64,000 nucleotides of DNA from Citrobacter braakii (GCF_002075345.1 NZ_NAEW01000005.1:364071-428070), one strand, 5' to 3'. Positions 18,927-28,321 are shown, counted from the stretch's first letter. Notes: generated by a model not told the origin, from the sequence alone. A program made the numbers and translations.

Positions 18927-21062
18927 TTATCGAATCAGGCTTTCCGGGTTGTCAATCAGCGTTGGATTCAGGCAACTTTCGTAGTAGCTCTGAATTTCCG
19001 TGATGCGGGAGCGGTGACGCTGGTAGCGTCTGAAAGCCTGTATGCTGTTGTAGACAGCGCATCCGAGCATGGAGAGCATCAGCAGCGTCGTGCCAAGGTA
19101 GCGCCATAATCCTGAACGATCCGGGATACGGTGCAGGCCAATGTGCTGGGTGCCATTGGCGTCGGTCGAAATATTGGTGACGATCCCCTCCGCGCGAAAC
19201 GGCGTCTGCATCAGCATCTGCGCCAGGCGCTGGAAGGCGTTCCACTGTTCCTGTGGGGGATAGTCATATAGCGAGGTTGTCGGCCACGGCTGATCGACCA
19301 GATCGCTGCCTTCGTCGCTGATAATCAGGAAACCGCCAGGGGCTGGGCTATTCAGCGTCTGGGCCGCTCGCGCAGTCTCGCGTGAAATAAACGGCGCCGT
19401 AGAGGTATTCACCAGATTATCCAACGACTCCGCGCTTACCGGACGCAGCAGCACGTTCACACCATCCAGTTTGCCTGCGTTCGCCCGTTTCACCAGCGCT
19501 GTCCAGTCTTTACTGTTACCAAGGTTAACCAGTGCATTTTTTAAACGTACACATTCATCTTTGGCCGCGCACAGATCGGCCGTTTTCAGGACAATCTCGC
19601 CAAAATCGTCCAGTAACACCATTCCGGATTTTTGAATTGCCGAGCGTAACGATGCGCTGACGCGAGAGTCATCATCCGCTTTGGGGTGCAGTTGGCGGTT
19701 CACCGCCTGCGTGAGCGCGGTGGCTTTATTCACCAGATCGGACTCAGGCAGCGGTAATGCGCGCGCGTCATTCCAGATAATTTGCGTGCAATCGAAAGGC
19801 ATAAACGGCGCGGAAGGCTGCGCATTCCAGCTCCCCTGGGTATGAATGTTACACATACCCGTACCGCTCAGATGCAGCGTGTCACCCACGCGAACGCCCG
19901 CGTTTTCAAGCTGTTTAACGCTGGTGGCTTCGATAGTTTGTGCGCCCTTCATCCAGGAAAGCGTAAGCTTTATCGGCATATCCAGCGGGATCCAAAACAG
20001 CAGCATCAGCAGCACCAGCAACGAGCCGCCCGCGATGACGGCGTTGCGCAGCCAGTGCTGTAACGGGAAGTTTTTGACTTCGTCATGCAGCGATAAAAAA
20101 CGTCCCTGGCGAACAACGTGGCGATCGAGATAAATATCAATATCCGTTTGCTGGCCAAGATCTTGTGCGATGTAAGGTTGCCAGTGCGGTGGATAAATCA
20201 GATCAATAATACCTAGCGAGATATTATTAATTTGCTCCTGGTCGTTTTCGCCAAACAGCCCCCAGCGACGCGGCGTACCGCGCAGACAATGAATTTCCCG
20301 CAGGGCGGTTTTAGACGGTGGGGCAAACAGCCCCCACAGACCCGCAGCCAGTAGCAGCACCGCGCCACCAACTGTCCACGGAACAAACGTATCCGGGATT
20401 ATCAAACAGAAAAAGAACAGCAGGAACGATGTGGCAATCAGTAACGCCTCGCGCAATCCCGATGGGCGGCTAAGCGCATATTCTTCATGGGTTTCCTGGC
20501 GAATATTCAGCAGTTCAATCTGCTCGCTTTCTTCACCGCGAATGGACGCCTGGGTAGAGGCGGTGTGCTGTAACGCATAGCCACGCGCTTCCTGCATATA
20601 TTCCTGCAGCGTATGGCCGTTCAGGGAGATAACCAGCGGTATCGTATTGGTGTGGATTAGCTCAACGCTGTTTTCGTCATTGATGTATTGTTCCCAGAAA
20701 GGGGGAAGATGTACCTCAACGGAATCAAGATAGTAACGCCATTTGTTAGGATCGTCGGTAGTAATGCCGTAACGTGTAATCGCGTGCGTAAGTACGATGA
20801 CGCTATTACTTTGGGCATTCAGCGTTAATGACACCGGCGCGGAGCTGGCGCCCGTTGGACCAGGTACCTGCTGAATTTGACTAAGGCTTTCGAGATAGTT
20901 TTCGACTGCACTGCGCTCTTCAGGCGTGAGTTTACGCTTCGAGGCGTCTGAGAAGACGTTGCTCAAGGGTAAATTTTTCCGTCTGGATTTCGTTCTGAGT
21001 AGCCATCCTGCAAGCAATGAGCAGGCCAGCAAAGCAGCTAAAAAAATCAGAATGGTGCTCAT
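18927..21062 (-). CDS. igaA: IgaA (YrfF), inner-membrane brake of the Rcs phosphorelay
   Basis: 711 residues, full length. Start MSTILIFLAALLACSLLAGW is the first membrane segment; further segments lie at about residues 205-245 (SFLLFFFCLIIPDTFVPWTV) and 340-360, with a large periplasmic region and a last segment near 655 (LGTTLLMLSMLGCAVY). IgaA keeps RcsC/RcsD signalling off and is essential when Rcs is intact; RcsF relieves it. Divergent from nudE across a 322-bp gap. Confidence 0.96.
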   Translation of the reverse strand: MSTILIFLAALLACSLLAGWLLRTKSRRKNLPLSNVFSDASKRKLTPEERSAVENYLESLSQIQQVPGPTGASSAPVSLTLNAQSNSVIVLTHAITRYGITTDDPNKWRYYLDSVEVHLPPFWEQYINDENSVELIHTNTIPLVISLNGHTLQEYMQEARGYALQHTASTQASIRGEESEQIELLNIRQETHEEYALSRPSGLREALLIATSFLLFFFCLIIPDTFVPWTVGGAVLLLAAGLWGLFAPPSKTALREIHCLRGTPRRWGLFGENDQEQINNISLGIIDLIYPPHWQPYIAQDLGQQTDIDIYLDRHVVRQGRFLSLHDEVKNFPLQHWLRNAVIAGGSLLVLLMLLFWIPLDMPIKLTLSWMKGAQTIEATSVKQLENAGVRVGDTLHLSGTGMCNIHTQGSWNAQPSAPFMPFDCTQIIWNDARALPLPESDLVNKATALTQAVNRQLHPKADDDSRVSASLRSAIQKSGMVLLDDFGEIVLKTADLCAAKDECVRLKNALVNLGNSKDWTALVKRANAGKLDGVNVLLRPVSAESLDNLVNTSTAPFISRETARAAQTLNSPAPGGFLIISDEGSDLVDQPWPTTSLYDYPPQEQWNAFQRLAQMLMQTPFRAEGIVTNISTDANGTQHIGLHRIPDRSGLWRYLGTTLLMLSMLGCAVYNSIQAFRRYQRHRSRITEIQSYYESCLNPTLIDNPESLIR

Positions 21063-21312
21063 GCTTTCCCCATCTTACTTAGTCTGTCAGGCGTGGTCAG
21101 TCGCACCCTGTTCAATATTCGTGATTCTGTGGTTGGCTATCGGCAAGTGTGGAGTCGAACTTGAGCATCTTTAAGTACAGCCCAGTAAATGCGAATCATA
21201 GCAAAATCACTAAAAATGGAATATCAGCAAATTCCTGGAGTTATTTCAACCTATTGACTTTTAATTTGAAATAGGGATTAACTTTTAGTACGTTACATAA
21301 ATGTAAATAAAC

Positions 21313-21350
21313 GGCAATTCACATTGCCGAAACCGTGCGGTATATCGCAC
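21313..21350 (+). other. Tandem hairpins in the igaA-nudE gap
   Basis: Two neighbouring inverted repeats, GGCAAT-TCAC-ATTGCC (21313-21328) and GTGCG-N6-CGCAC (21335-21350), lie 35 bp before the nudE start. They could shape the nudE leader or be protein operators. The rest of the AT-rich gap 21063-21384 shows only a poor TTGACT -35-like element near 21255. Confidence 0.4.
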
Positions 21351-21384
21351 AATAACCCCAGATTTCACAGCAAAGATCCTCACA

Positions 21385-21945
21385 ATGAGCAAATCATTAC
21401 AGAAACCCACGATTTTGAAAGTGGAAACCGTCGCCCAATCCCGGCTGTTTAAAGTCGAAAGCGTGGACCTTGAGTTCAGCAATGGCGTACGCCGCGTTTA
21501 TGAACGTATGCGCCCGTCCACGCGTGAAGCGGTAATGATTGTGCCGATTGTGGACGACCACCTGATCCTCATCCGCGAATACGCGGTCGGGACCGAATCT
21601 TACGAACTGGGTTTTTCCAAGGGGTTAATCGATCCTGGCGAAAGCGTGTACGAAGCGGCGAATCGGGAGCTGAAAGAAGAGGTGGGATTTGGCGCAAAAG
21701 ATCTGACGTTTTTAAAGAAACTCAGCATGGCGCCGTCCTATTTCTCCAGCAAAATGAACATCGTGGTGGCGGAGGACTTATATCCTGAATCGCTGGAAGG
21801 TGATGAGCCTGAACCATTACCGCAGGTGCGCTGGCCGCTGGCGCATTTGATGGATCTGCTGGAAGATCCTGATTTTCATGAAGCGCGTAATGTGAGTGCG
21901 CTGTTCCTCGTGCGCGAATGGCTGAAAGGACAAGGACGGCTTTAA
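21385..21945 (+). CDS. nudE: NudE, ADP-ribose/NADH Nudix hydrolase
   Basis: 186 residues. Complete Nudix box Gx5Ex7REUxEExGU at residues 80-102 (GLIDPGESVYEAANRELKEE continuing VGF). Hydrolyses ADP-ribose, AP3A and NADH to mononucleotides. Single gene with its own terminator; converges with mrcA. Confidence 0.97.
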   Translation: MSKSLQKPTILKVETVAQSRLFKVESVDLEFSNGVRRVYERMRPSTREAVMIVPIVDDHLILIREYAVGTESYELGFSKGLIDPGESVYEAANRELKEEVGFGAKDLTFLKKLSMAPSYFSSKMNIVVAEDLYPESLEGDEPEPLPQVRWPLAHLMDLLEDPDFHEARNVSALFLVREWLKGQGRL

Positions 21946-21963
21946 TTTCTCTTCACGAATAAT

Positions 21964-21990
21964 AAAAAAGGCGCCGAAGCGCCTTTTTTT
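21964..21990. terminator. Bidirectional terminator between nudE and mrcA
   Basis: A-run, stem AGGCGC / GCGCCT with loop CGAA, then a run of seven T. It can serve nudE on the plus strand and mrcA on the minus strand. Confidence 0.88.
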
Positions 21991-22003
21991 GATCGGTCAG
22001 GAA

Positions 22004-24556
22004 TCAGAACAGTTCGTGCGTCTCACCATTATCGATAATGGTCGTCCCCACCTCATGCACCGCCTGTTGCGTCGGCTGAGTGCCTTCAATGAAGTATTCT
22101 GCGCGGCTGTTGCCACCGCTTGCCAGTTGACCGGTGCTGCGATCGATATTGACCGTCACGATACCCGGCGGCGGCGTCAGCGGCTGCTCAGGCACGCCTT
22201 CCAGCACGGACTTCATATAGGCATCCCAGGCAGGCTGTGCGCTCTTTGCGCCGCCTTCGTAGCCGGAGATCTGGTCTTTGATCGCCCCAGAAGCCGTCGT
22301 GTGTCCGAGATTGCGGCGATGATCATCAAACCCGATCCATACCGACGTCACCACGCCTGGCCCGTAGCCAGAGAACCATGCATCTTTAGAGCTGTTGGTG
22401 GTCCCGGTTTTCCCGCCGATATCATGGCGCTGTAAATCGCGACCTGCACGCCAACCGGTTCCCATCCAGCCCGGCTCACCAAAGATATTGGTGTTCAGGG
22501 CGCTTTTAATCAGGAAGGCCAGCGGCGTGTTGATCACATGTGGAGCGTACTCCTGCGTGCCGCTTTGCGCGACCAGCGCCTGGTTTGCCTGCTCAAGCTG
22601 AGGCATAGGCACGGCGGCATTCTGCTGTTCCTGCGAGACGGCGACATCTTCGACGTTACTGTTTTCCAGCACGTTAGATTTCTGGGTATCACCATAAATC
22701 ACCGGAATATCGCATTCCGGACAGGCAATTTTCGGCTTCGCCTCGAAGATAACGCCGCCCATATCGCTTTCGATTTTACTGATGAAATACGGATCGACCA
22801 GGAAGCCGCCGTTCGACATCACTGCATAACCGCGCGCCACCTGCAACGGCGTGAATGAGGCAGAACCCAGCGCCAGCGACTCGGTGTGCACAATGTTCTG
22901 TGCCGGGAAGCCGAAACGTTGCAGATACTCTGCCGCGTAATCCACGCCCATCGCGCGCATGGCGCGTACCATCACCACGTTTTTCGACTGACCCAGCCCC
23001 TGACGTAAGCGGATAGGACCGGCGTATTGCGGCGGTGAGTTCTTCGGCTGCCAGTCGGAACCCGCGCCGGCATCCCAGCGGGAGATCGGCACGTCGTTGA
23101 GCATGCTCGCCAGCGTCAGACCTTTATCCATCGCGGCGGTATACAGGAATGGTTTGATGTTGGAACCCACCTGACGTAACGCCTGGGTTGCACGGTTAAA
23201 CTTGCTCTGGTTGAAGTCAAAACCACCGACCAGCGCCAGCACCGCGCCGTTTTGCGGATTGATGGAGACCAGTGCGGAGTTGACGTCCGGTACTTGCGCC
23301 AGCCACCAGGAATCGCCAACCTGGCGTACCCAGATTTGCTGCCCGGTTTGCACCACATCAGTCACTTTGCGCGGCGTCGGGCCTTGCTGGGTATCCGAGC
23401 GGTAAGGACGCGCCCAGCGCATGCCATCCATCCGTAATGACACTGACGTACCATCCGCCAGCGCGGCAATGGCTTCCTGCGGAGTGGCGCTGGTAACAAC
23501 CGCCGGTAGCAGGGGACCATAAGTCGGTAGCGCTTTCAGCGTATCGGTGATTTTCTTGCTGTCCCAACTGCTTTCGCCCACTTTCCACAGCACGTTCGAC
23601 GGGCCGCGGTAACCATGGCGCATGTCGTAATCCATCACGTTGTTACGTACTGCCTGCTGAGCCGCCTGCTGTACTTTGCGCGTAATGGTGGTGGTGATGC
23701 GATACCCGTCCTCATAGGCTTTCTCGCCATAACGGTTATACATCTCCTGGCGCACCATCTCAGAGAGATACGGCGCGGAGAAGGCGATTTCCGGCGCGTG
23801 GTAGTTGGCGTCAATGGCTTCTCCGCGCGCCTGATCGTACTGGGCCTGCGTGATGTAGTTTTCGCTCAACATACGCGACAGTACGACGTTACGTCGCGCG
23901 GTTGCCCTTTCCATCGAATAGAGGGGGTTGAAGGTTGACGGCGCTTTTGGCAGACCGGCAATCACCGCAATTTCACTTAAGCTGAGCTGATCAACTGTCT
24001 TACCGAAATAGACCTGCGCGGCAGCACCTACGCCATAAGCGCGATACCCCAGGTAAATCTTGTTCAGATACAGTTCGAGGATCTCATCTTTACTCAGCAG
24101 TTGTTCAATGCGGATCGCCAGGAACACTTCTTTGATCTTACGCATCAGCGTACGTTCCGGGCTCAGGAAGAAGTTTCTCGCCAACTGTTGGGTAATGGTG
24201 CTGGCCCCTTGCGATGCATGGCCGGAGAACAGCGCGACGCTGGCAGCACGGAATATCCCCACCGGGTCTACCCCGTGGTGCTCATAAAAACGACTGTCTT
24301 CGGTAGCGATAAAGGCTTTAACCATTACCGGCGGCATCTGATCCAGGGTGACCGGGATTCGACGTTTCTCGCCATATTGCGCGATCAGCTCGCCATCAGC
24401 GCTGTAAACCTGCATCGGGATCTGTAAACGCACATCTTTGAGCGTCGCGACGTCAGGTAATTGCGGCTCAATATAGCGGTAGAGGCCATAAATCGAGCCT
24501 GCTCCCAGCAGGATGCAACATACTGCAAGGATTAATAAATACTTTACGAACTTCAC
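22004..24556 (-). CDS. mrcA: MrcA, penicillin-binding protein 1A
   Basis: 850 residues from a GTG start. Bifunctional peptidoglycan synthase: TM segment near the N-terminus, GT51 glycosyltransferase with the catalytic Glu in TEDSRFYEHHG and QGASTITQQLARN, then a transpeptidase with SxxK in GSNIKPFLY, SxN in GQSKNVV and KTGTT. I prefer GTG at 24556-24554 (VKFVKY) over the upstream ATG at 24580, because GTG has GGGA 8 bases before it and gives the 850-residue family length, while the ATG has no Shine-Dalgarno. Divergent from hofM. Confidence 0.95.
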   Translation of the reverse strand: MKFVKYLLILAVCCILLGAGSIYGLYRYIEPQLPDVATLKDVRLQIPMQVYSADGELIAQYGEKRRIPVTLDQMPPVMVKAFIATEDSRFYEHHGVDPVGIFRAASVALFSGHASQGASTITQQLARNFFLSPERTLMRKIKEVFLAIRIEQLLSKDEILELYLNKIYLGYRAYGVGAAAQVYFGKTVDQLSLSEIAVIAGLPKAPSTFNPLYSMERATARRNVVLSRMLSENYITQAQYDQARGEAIDANYHAPEIAFSAPYLSEMVRQEMYNRYGEKAYEDGYRITTTITRKVQQAAQQAVRNNVMDYDMRHGYRGPSNVLWKVGESSWDSKKITDTLKALPTYGPLLPAVVTSATPQEAIAALADGTSVSLRMDGMRWARPYRSDTQQGPTPRKVTDVVQTGQQIWVRQVGDSWWLAQVPDVNSALVSINPQNGAVLALVGGFDFNQSKFNRATQALRQVGSNIKPFLYTAAMDKGLTLASMLNDVPISRWDAGAGSDWQPKNSPPQYAGPIRLRQGLGQSKNVVMVRAMRAMGVDYAAEYLQRFGFPAQNIVHTESLALGSASFTPLQVARGYAVMSNGGFLVDPYFISKIESDMGGVIFEAKPKIACPECDIPVIYGDTQKSNVLENSNVEDVAVSQEQQNAAVPMPQLEQANQALVAQSGTQEYAPHVINTPLAFLIKSALNTNIFGEPGWMGTGWRAGRDLQRHDIGGKTGTTNSSKDAWFSGYGPGVVTSVWIGFDDHRRNLGHTTASGAIKDQISGYEGGAKSAQPAWDAYMKSVLEGVPEQPLTPPPGIVTVNIDRSTGQLASGGNSRAEYFIEGTQPTQQAVHEVGTTIIDNGETHELF

Positions 24557-24676
24557 TGGAGATTTCCCATTTAGTGGCATTTGGGCAGTTTATAAACAAA
24601 CGCGCGGTAGTATAAAGGCAAGCCAGACGCATTGATATACCCGTTAAAGCAACGGGTGATAAGGAGATCATCAGCA

Positions 24677-25456
24677 ATGGCTTTCAATATTTGGAAAATT
24701 GGTCTGCATATTCAGCAACATGAAGCGCTGGCTGTCGCCGTAGTTCACGACGCATCCGGTTGGTTTCTCCAGCGCTGGTGGCGTATACCGCTGACGCCTC
24801 AGGTTATCGTCGATGGCCACATTCGCGAGCCTGAACAGCTTGTCGCAGCGCTACTGCCGTGGAGCCGGGAACTTCCTCGCCGACACCATATTCATCTCTC
24901 TTTTCCTGCCAACAGGACGTTACAAAAAAAGTACCCTCGTCCGGAAATGATGCTGCGCGAGCCGGAGCAAGCCGCATGGTTATCCGGCTCGATGGCGCGT
25001 GAACTGGATATGGCGCCGGATGCGCTGCATTTTGATTATAGCGAAGACACGTTAAGCCCGGCGTTTAACGTCACTGCCGCGCAAAGCAAAGAGATTTCAG
25101 CGCTTCTGACGCTTATCCAAACGTTGAAGGTGCAGGTTACGGCGATTACGCCGGATGCCAGCGCGTTACAGCGATTTATACCTTACCTGCCAGAACGTCA
25201 TCAGTGTCTGGTATGGCATGATGATACCCAGTGGCTATGGGCGACCCGTTCGGCATGGGGGCGTAAATCAACGGGCGATATTGGCTGTATCGACGAGCTT
25301 GCCGCGACATTATCGCTTTCCACGACAGCCATTGCGCTATGCGATCCCAGCGGCTTCGATCCTTTAAGCGTGGTGTCTGTACGCCAGCCGCCAATTCCAA
25401 CGCAAAGCCATCGCTTCACCATTGCACTGGGACTCGCTATGGGAGGCACATGTTGA
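24677..25456 (+). CDS. hofM: HofM, PilM-like protein of the DNA-utilisation pilus operon
   Basis: 259 residues from ATG 24677, which has AAGGAG at 24661-24666 and matches the E. coli start MAF. Actin-like PilM family; in type IV pilus systems PilM is the cytoplasmic ring partner of PilN. The hof genes are needed in E. coli for growth on DNA as carbon source (com homologues). First gene of hofMNOPQ, with overlapping neighbours. An in-frame extension to 24632 was not used. Confidence 0.93.
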   Translation: MAFNIWKIGLHIQQHEALAVAVVHDASGWFLQRWWRIPLTPQVIVDGHIREPEQLVAALLPWSRELPRRHHIHLSFPANRTLQKKYPRPEMMLREPEQAAWLSGSMARELDMAPDALHFDYSEDTLSPAFNVTAAQSKEISALLTLIQTLKVQVTAITPDASALQRFIPYLPERHQCLVWHDDTQWLWATRSAWGRKSTGDIGCIDELAATLSLSTTAIALCDPSGFDPLSVVSVRQPPIPTQSHRFTIALGLAMGGTC

Positions 25457-25995
25457 TGATAGCGACCATCAATCTTCTGCCCTGGCGCCAGACGCGACGT
25501 CGCGCCTGCCTACGCTTCTGGAGTGTTTTATTTGGCGCTTCGCTACTGCTTAGTAGCGGCGTGTTGTTGCGCTATTACAGCGTTTTGAGCGTAGAAAACC
25601 AGGTCGAATTGTTGTTAGCGGATGCCGAAAAGACGCGGGCCGAGGCTTTAATGGCGCTAAAGCCGCGTGTGCAGCTGCGCCAGCAACGATGGCAACAGGT
25701 TCAAGCGCGGAACAAACAGCGGGAGCAGACCCGAAGCTGGCAGCGGGTTTTGCAAGGGCTGGCGGAATTACTGCCAGAGCGGGCGTGGTTAACAAAAATA
25801 ACCTGGCAGCAGGAGACACTGGAACTGACGGGAAACACGCTGAGCTTTGCCGCGCTGAAGGCGCTGGAAGCGCAATTACGCCAGCTGCCGCTGTTTAAAT
25901 TGGGTAGCCCTGGCGAAACGCAGCAGGATGCGCAGGGACGCTGGCAATTCCACTATCGACTGATGCGGAGCGGTGCGCATGAAAACGCTTTGTGA
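25456..25995 (+). CDS. hofN: HofN, PilN-like inner-membrane protein
   Basis: 179 residues, starting MIATINLLPWRQTRRRACLR: a short cytoplasmic PilN motif (INLLPWR), then a TM segment at about residues 21-42, then a helical and ferredoxin-like periplasmic part. The ATG at 25456 overlaps the hofM stop (TGATG) and lies 9 bases after GGGAGG. Another ATG at 25450 has too short a spacing. Confidence 0.9.
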   Translation: MIATINLLPWRQTRRRACLRFWSVLFGASLLLSSGVLLRYYSVLSVENQVELLLADAEKTRAEALMALKPRVQLRQQRWQQVQARNKQREQTRSWQRVLQGLAELLPERAWLTKITWQQETLELTGNTLSFAALKALEAQLRQLPLFKLGSPGETQQDAQGRWQFHYRLMRSGAHENAL

Positions 25996-26434
25996 TAGCT
26001 GGTTAGCACAGTCGCCGCGCTTTCGGCTCATCTGCGGCGGTGGCTGGATGCTGGGACTGCTCATCGTCGTCATGTTATGCCTCAGCTCCACCGCGCAGAA
26101 ACGGGTTATGCAACAAGAGGCGCTAAATCAGCAACGAGCGGCCATTCAGGCACAATGGCGAAATTTATATCTGCTGGCGGCATCGCCAGAAGAGCTTGAA
26201 GAGACGCTGATTCCGTTCTCCCCACTGCTGTTTCAGACTCCTCTTGCACATCTTATCCACTGGCAACCCTCCGCACAGGGAGGAGAAATGACGCTGAAGC
26301 CAGGCTGGGATGCCATCCCGCCGATGTTTGACCAATTAGCGGAGCAAGGGATGAACGTCAGCCGGTTTTCTCTTTACGCAGAAGGTGCGGAGCTGCTGTT
26401 AACACTACAACTGGAGCGCCTGAATGATGGTTGA
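25979..26434 (+). CDS. hofO: HofO, PilO-like protein
   Basis: 151 residues. One TM segment (GWMLGLLIVVMLCLS, about residues 24-40) and a short periplasmic coiled-coil and ferredoxin-like region. ATG 25979 has GGAG at 25967-25970; a GTG at 25973 is an alternative. Overlaps hofN by 17 bases. Poorly conserved at sequence level but placed in the PilM-N-O-P-Q order. Confidence 0.85.
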   Translation: MKTLCDSWLAQSPRFRLICGGGWMLGLLIVVMLCLSSTAQKRVMQQEALNQQRAAIQAQWRNLYLLAASPEELEETLIPFSPLLFQTPLAHLIHWQPSAQGGEMTLKPGWDAIPPMFDQLAEQGMNVSRFSLYAEGAELLLTLQLERLNDG

Positions 26435-26837
26435 ACGCTGGCTGTTGGCGTGCGTAAGCGTACTGATACTCACCGGTATGCGTAATCCCTTCCTGCCGCC
26501 GGAGGACCGCTGCCAAATTGCTGAGCTGTCGGCATGGCGCTATCAGGGAATATTGAGCCAGGGCGCGCGACCCATTGGCATTGTTCAGGATAGCCAGAAA
26601 AAATGGCAGCGGGTTGAGCGAAATGATGTCCTGAAAAACGGTTGGACGGTTACGCAGATAACGGCCCAGAGCGTAACCCTCGACACAGGGAAAAACTGCG
26701 AGCCGTCGCAGTGGCAGTGGCAACGACAAGGAGCGATAAATGAAGCGATGGATGGCATGGATAGTACTCGTACTGGTGGTCGGGATTCAGAGCGTACTGG
26801 CGGCGAAATCACAAAACGTGACGCTGGTGGTCGATGA
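26424..26837 (+). CDS. hofP: HofP, PilP-like protein
   Basis: 137 residues. N-terminal hydrophobic segment (WLLACVSVLILTG), then RNPFLPPEDRCQIAELSAWR and a small beta domain (YQGILSQGARPIGIVQD...). It overlaps hofO by 11 bases. The last third, rich in G, R and T (TRTGGRDSERTGGEITKRD), is encoded over the start of hofQ, an overlap of 98 bases in another frame. PilP links the inner-membrane complex to the secretin. Confidence 0.85.
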   Translation: MMVERWLLACVSVLILTGMRNPFLPPEDRCQIAELSAWRYQGILSQGARPIGIVQDSQKKWQRVERNDVLKNGWTVTQITAQSVTLDTGKNCEPSQWQWQRQGAINEAMDGMDSTRTGGRDSERTGGEITKRDAGGR

Positions 26838-27987
26838 TGTGCCGGTTGTGCAGGTATTGCAGGCGCTGGCCGAACAGGAAAAGAAAAACCTGGTAGTTTC
26901 ACCGGATGTCAGCGGTGTGCTGTCACTGCATTTGACGGATGTGCCCTGGAAGCAGGCATTGCAAACGGTGGTGAAAAGCGCCGGGCTGGTATTACGCCAG
27001 GAAGGCAACATTCTGCATGTGCATTCTGTTCAATGGCAGAGTGAAAATGCGGCTCGTCAGGACAATGAGCAGGCACGGCTTCAGGCCAGCCTGCCGTTGG
27101 AACATCGCAGTATCATTTTGCAATATGCTGATGCCTCCGAGCTGGCAAAAGCCGGAGAAAAGCTGCTCAGCGCCAAAGGAAGTATGACGGTGGATAAACG
27201 CACCAACCGCTTACTGCTGCGTGATAATAGCGTTGCGCTTAACGCACTGGAAACGTGGGTGGCGCAAATGGATCTGCCGGTTGCACAAGTCGAACTGGCG
27301 GCGCATATCGTGACGATTAATGAAAAAAGCTTGCGTGAGCTGGGGGTGAAGTGGTCGCTGGCTGACGCACAGCAATCGGGGGCTGTGGGGAACGTCACAA
27401 CGCTTGCCAGCGATCTTTCTGTATCCACAGCCACATCCCGTGTGGGATTTAACATTGGCCGTATTAACGGTCGTTTACTCGAGCTGGAGCTGTCTGCGCT
27501 GGAGCAAAAACAGCAGTTGGACATCATCGCCAGTCCACGCTTACTGGCTTCTCACCTGCAACCTGCCAGTATTAAGCAGGGTAGTGAGATCCCTTATCAG
27601 GTCTCCAGCGGTGAAAGCGGCGCGACATCCGTCGAGTTCAAGGAAGCTGTATTAGGGATGGAAGTCACGCCCACCGTATTGCAGAAAGGACGAATCAGAC
27701 TGAAACTGCATATCAGCCAGAATGTTCCCGGGCAGGTGCTACAGCAGGCGGATGGCGAAGTTCTGGCTATTGATAAGCAGGAGATTGAAACTCAGGTCGA
27801 GGTAAAAAGCGGCGAGACGATTGCGCTGGGCGGGATTTTTTCACATAAGAATAAATCCGCAGCCGACAGCGTGCCGCTGTTGGGCGACATCCCCTGGCTT
27901 GGCTCTCTCTTTCGTCATGATGGTAAAGAAGACGAACGGCGTGAATTAGTGGTTTTTATTACGCCCAGACTGGTTTCAACGCAATAA
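26740..27987 (+). CDS. hofQ: HofQ, PilQ-like outer-membrane secretin
   Basis: 415 residues. Signal peptide 1-21 ending VLA-AK, an N0/STN domain (VTLVVDDVPVVQVLQALAEQ), an N1 domain, and the secretin domain with the conserved VPLLGDIPWLGSLF near residue 385. Forms the outer-membrane pore for DNA uptake in the hof system. Start ATG 26740 has AAGGAG at 26728-26733. Last gene of the operon; a hairpin follows 78 bases later. Confidence 0.95.
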   Translation: MKRWMAWIVLVLVVGIQSVLAAKSQNVTLVVDDVPVVQVLQALAEQEKKNLVVSPDVSGVLSLHLTDVPWKQALQTVVKSAGLVLRQEGNILHVHSVQWQSENAARQDNEQARLQASLPLEHRSIILQYADASELAKAGEKLLSAKGSMTVDKRTNRLLLRDNSVALNALETWVAQMDLPVAQVELAAHIVTINEKSLRELGVKWSLADAQQSGAVGNVTTLASDLSVSTATSRVGFNIGRINGRLLELELSALEQKQQLDIIASPRLLASHLQPASIKQGSEIPYQVSSGESGATSVEFKEAVLGMEVTPTVLQKGRIRLKLHISQNVPGQVLQQADGEVLAIDKQEIETQVEVKSGETIALGGIFSHKNKSAADSVPLLGDIPWLGSLFRHDGKEDERRELVVFITPRLVSTQ

Positions 27988-28065
27988 CTTATGCATGAAA
28001 AGCCGTTGTTTTTGCACTGAACACGTTTCAGAGATTTGACGTGCGGGTGTATTTAGCATACAAGG

Positions 28066-28089
28066 AGTACCGATTTGAGTGTCGGTACT
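28066..28089 (+). terminator. Hairpin with T-rich tail after hofQ
   Basis: Perfect 8-bp stem AGTACCGA / TCGGTACT with an 8-base loop, then TTTTCTTTACTT. It is a likely terminator of hofMNOPQ. It also overlaps the Shine-Dalgarno and TTG start of the small ORF at 28075-28203, so it could control that ORF's translation instead. Confidence 0.6.
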
Positions 28090-28203
28090 TTTCTTTACTT
28101 ATGCGGCAGTAAATACGCTTTGCCTTTCTGGTGGTGTGTCATAGGCTTATTTGGTGTCATTTGGCTGTGCGATACGTCGCCAGGTCTGATGTTTGCAGGG
28201 TAG
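28075..28203 (+). CDS. Candidate small membrane protein in the aroK leader (42 codons, TTG start)
   Basis: AAGGAG at 28062-28067 lies 7 bases before TTG at 28075, an ideal spacing. The product begins MSVGTFLYLCGSKYALPFWW and has one hydrophobic segment at about residues 15-32 with three Trp and two Cys. I do not recognise it. The start lies inside a perfect hairpin (28066-28089). It occupies the first third of the 404-bp gap between hofQ and aroK. It may be a real small protein or a chance ORF. Confidence 0.4.
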   Translation: MSVGTFLYLCGSKYALPFWWCVIGLFGVIWLCDTSPGLMFAG

Positions 28204-28321
28204 CATGCCTGCCACGACCAGAAATGCGTAAGGTTTGGTGATTTATTCAGTTGCCAAACCCGCTTGAGTATTGAGATAATTTTCAGTCTGACTCTCGCAA
28301 TATCTTATGAGGTTTCAGTTC

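Noticed and set aside
24554..24580. ATG start giving an 858-residue MrcA
   Set aside because: No Shine-Dalgarno before it; the GTG eight codons later has GGGA at proper distance and gives the family length.
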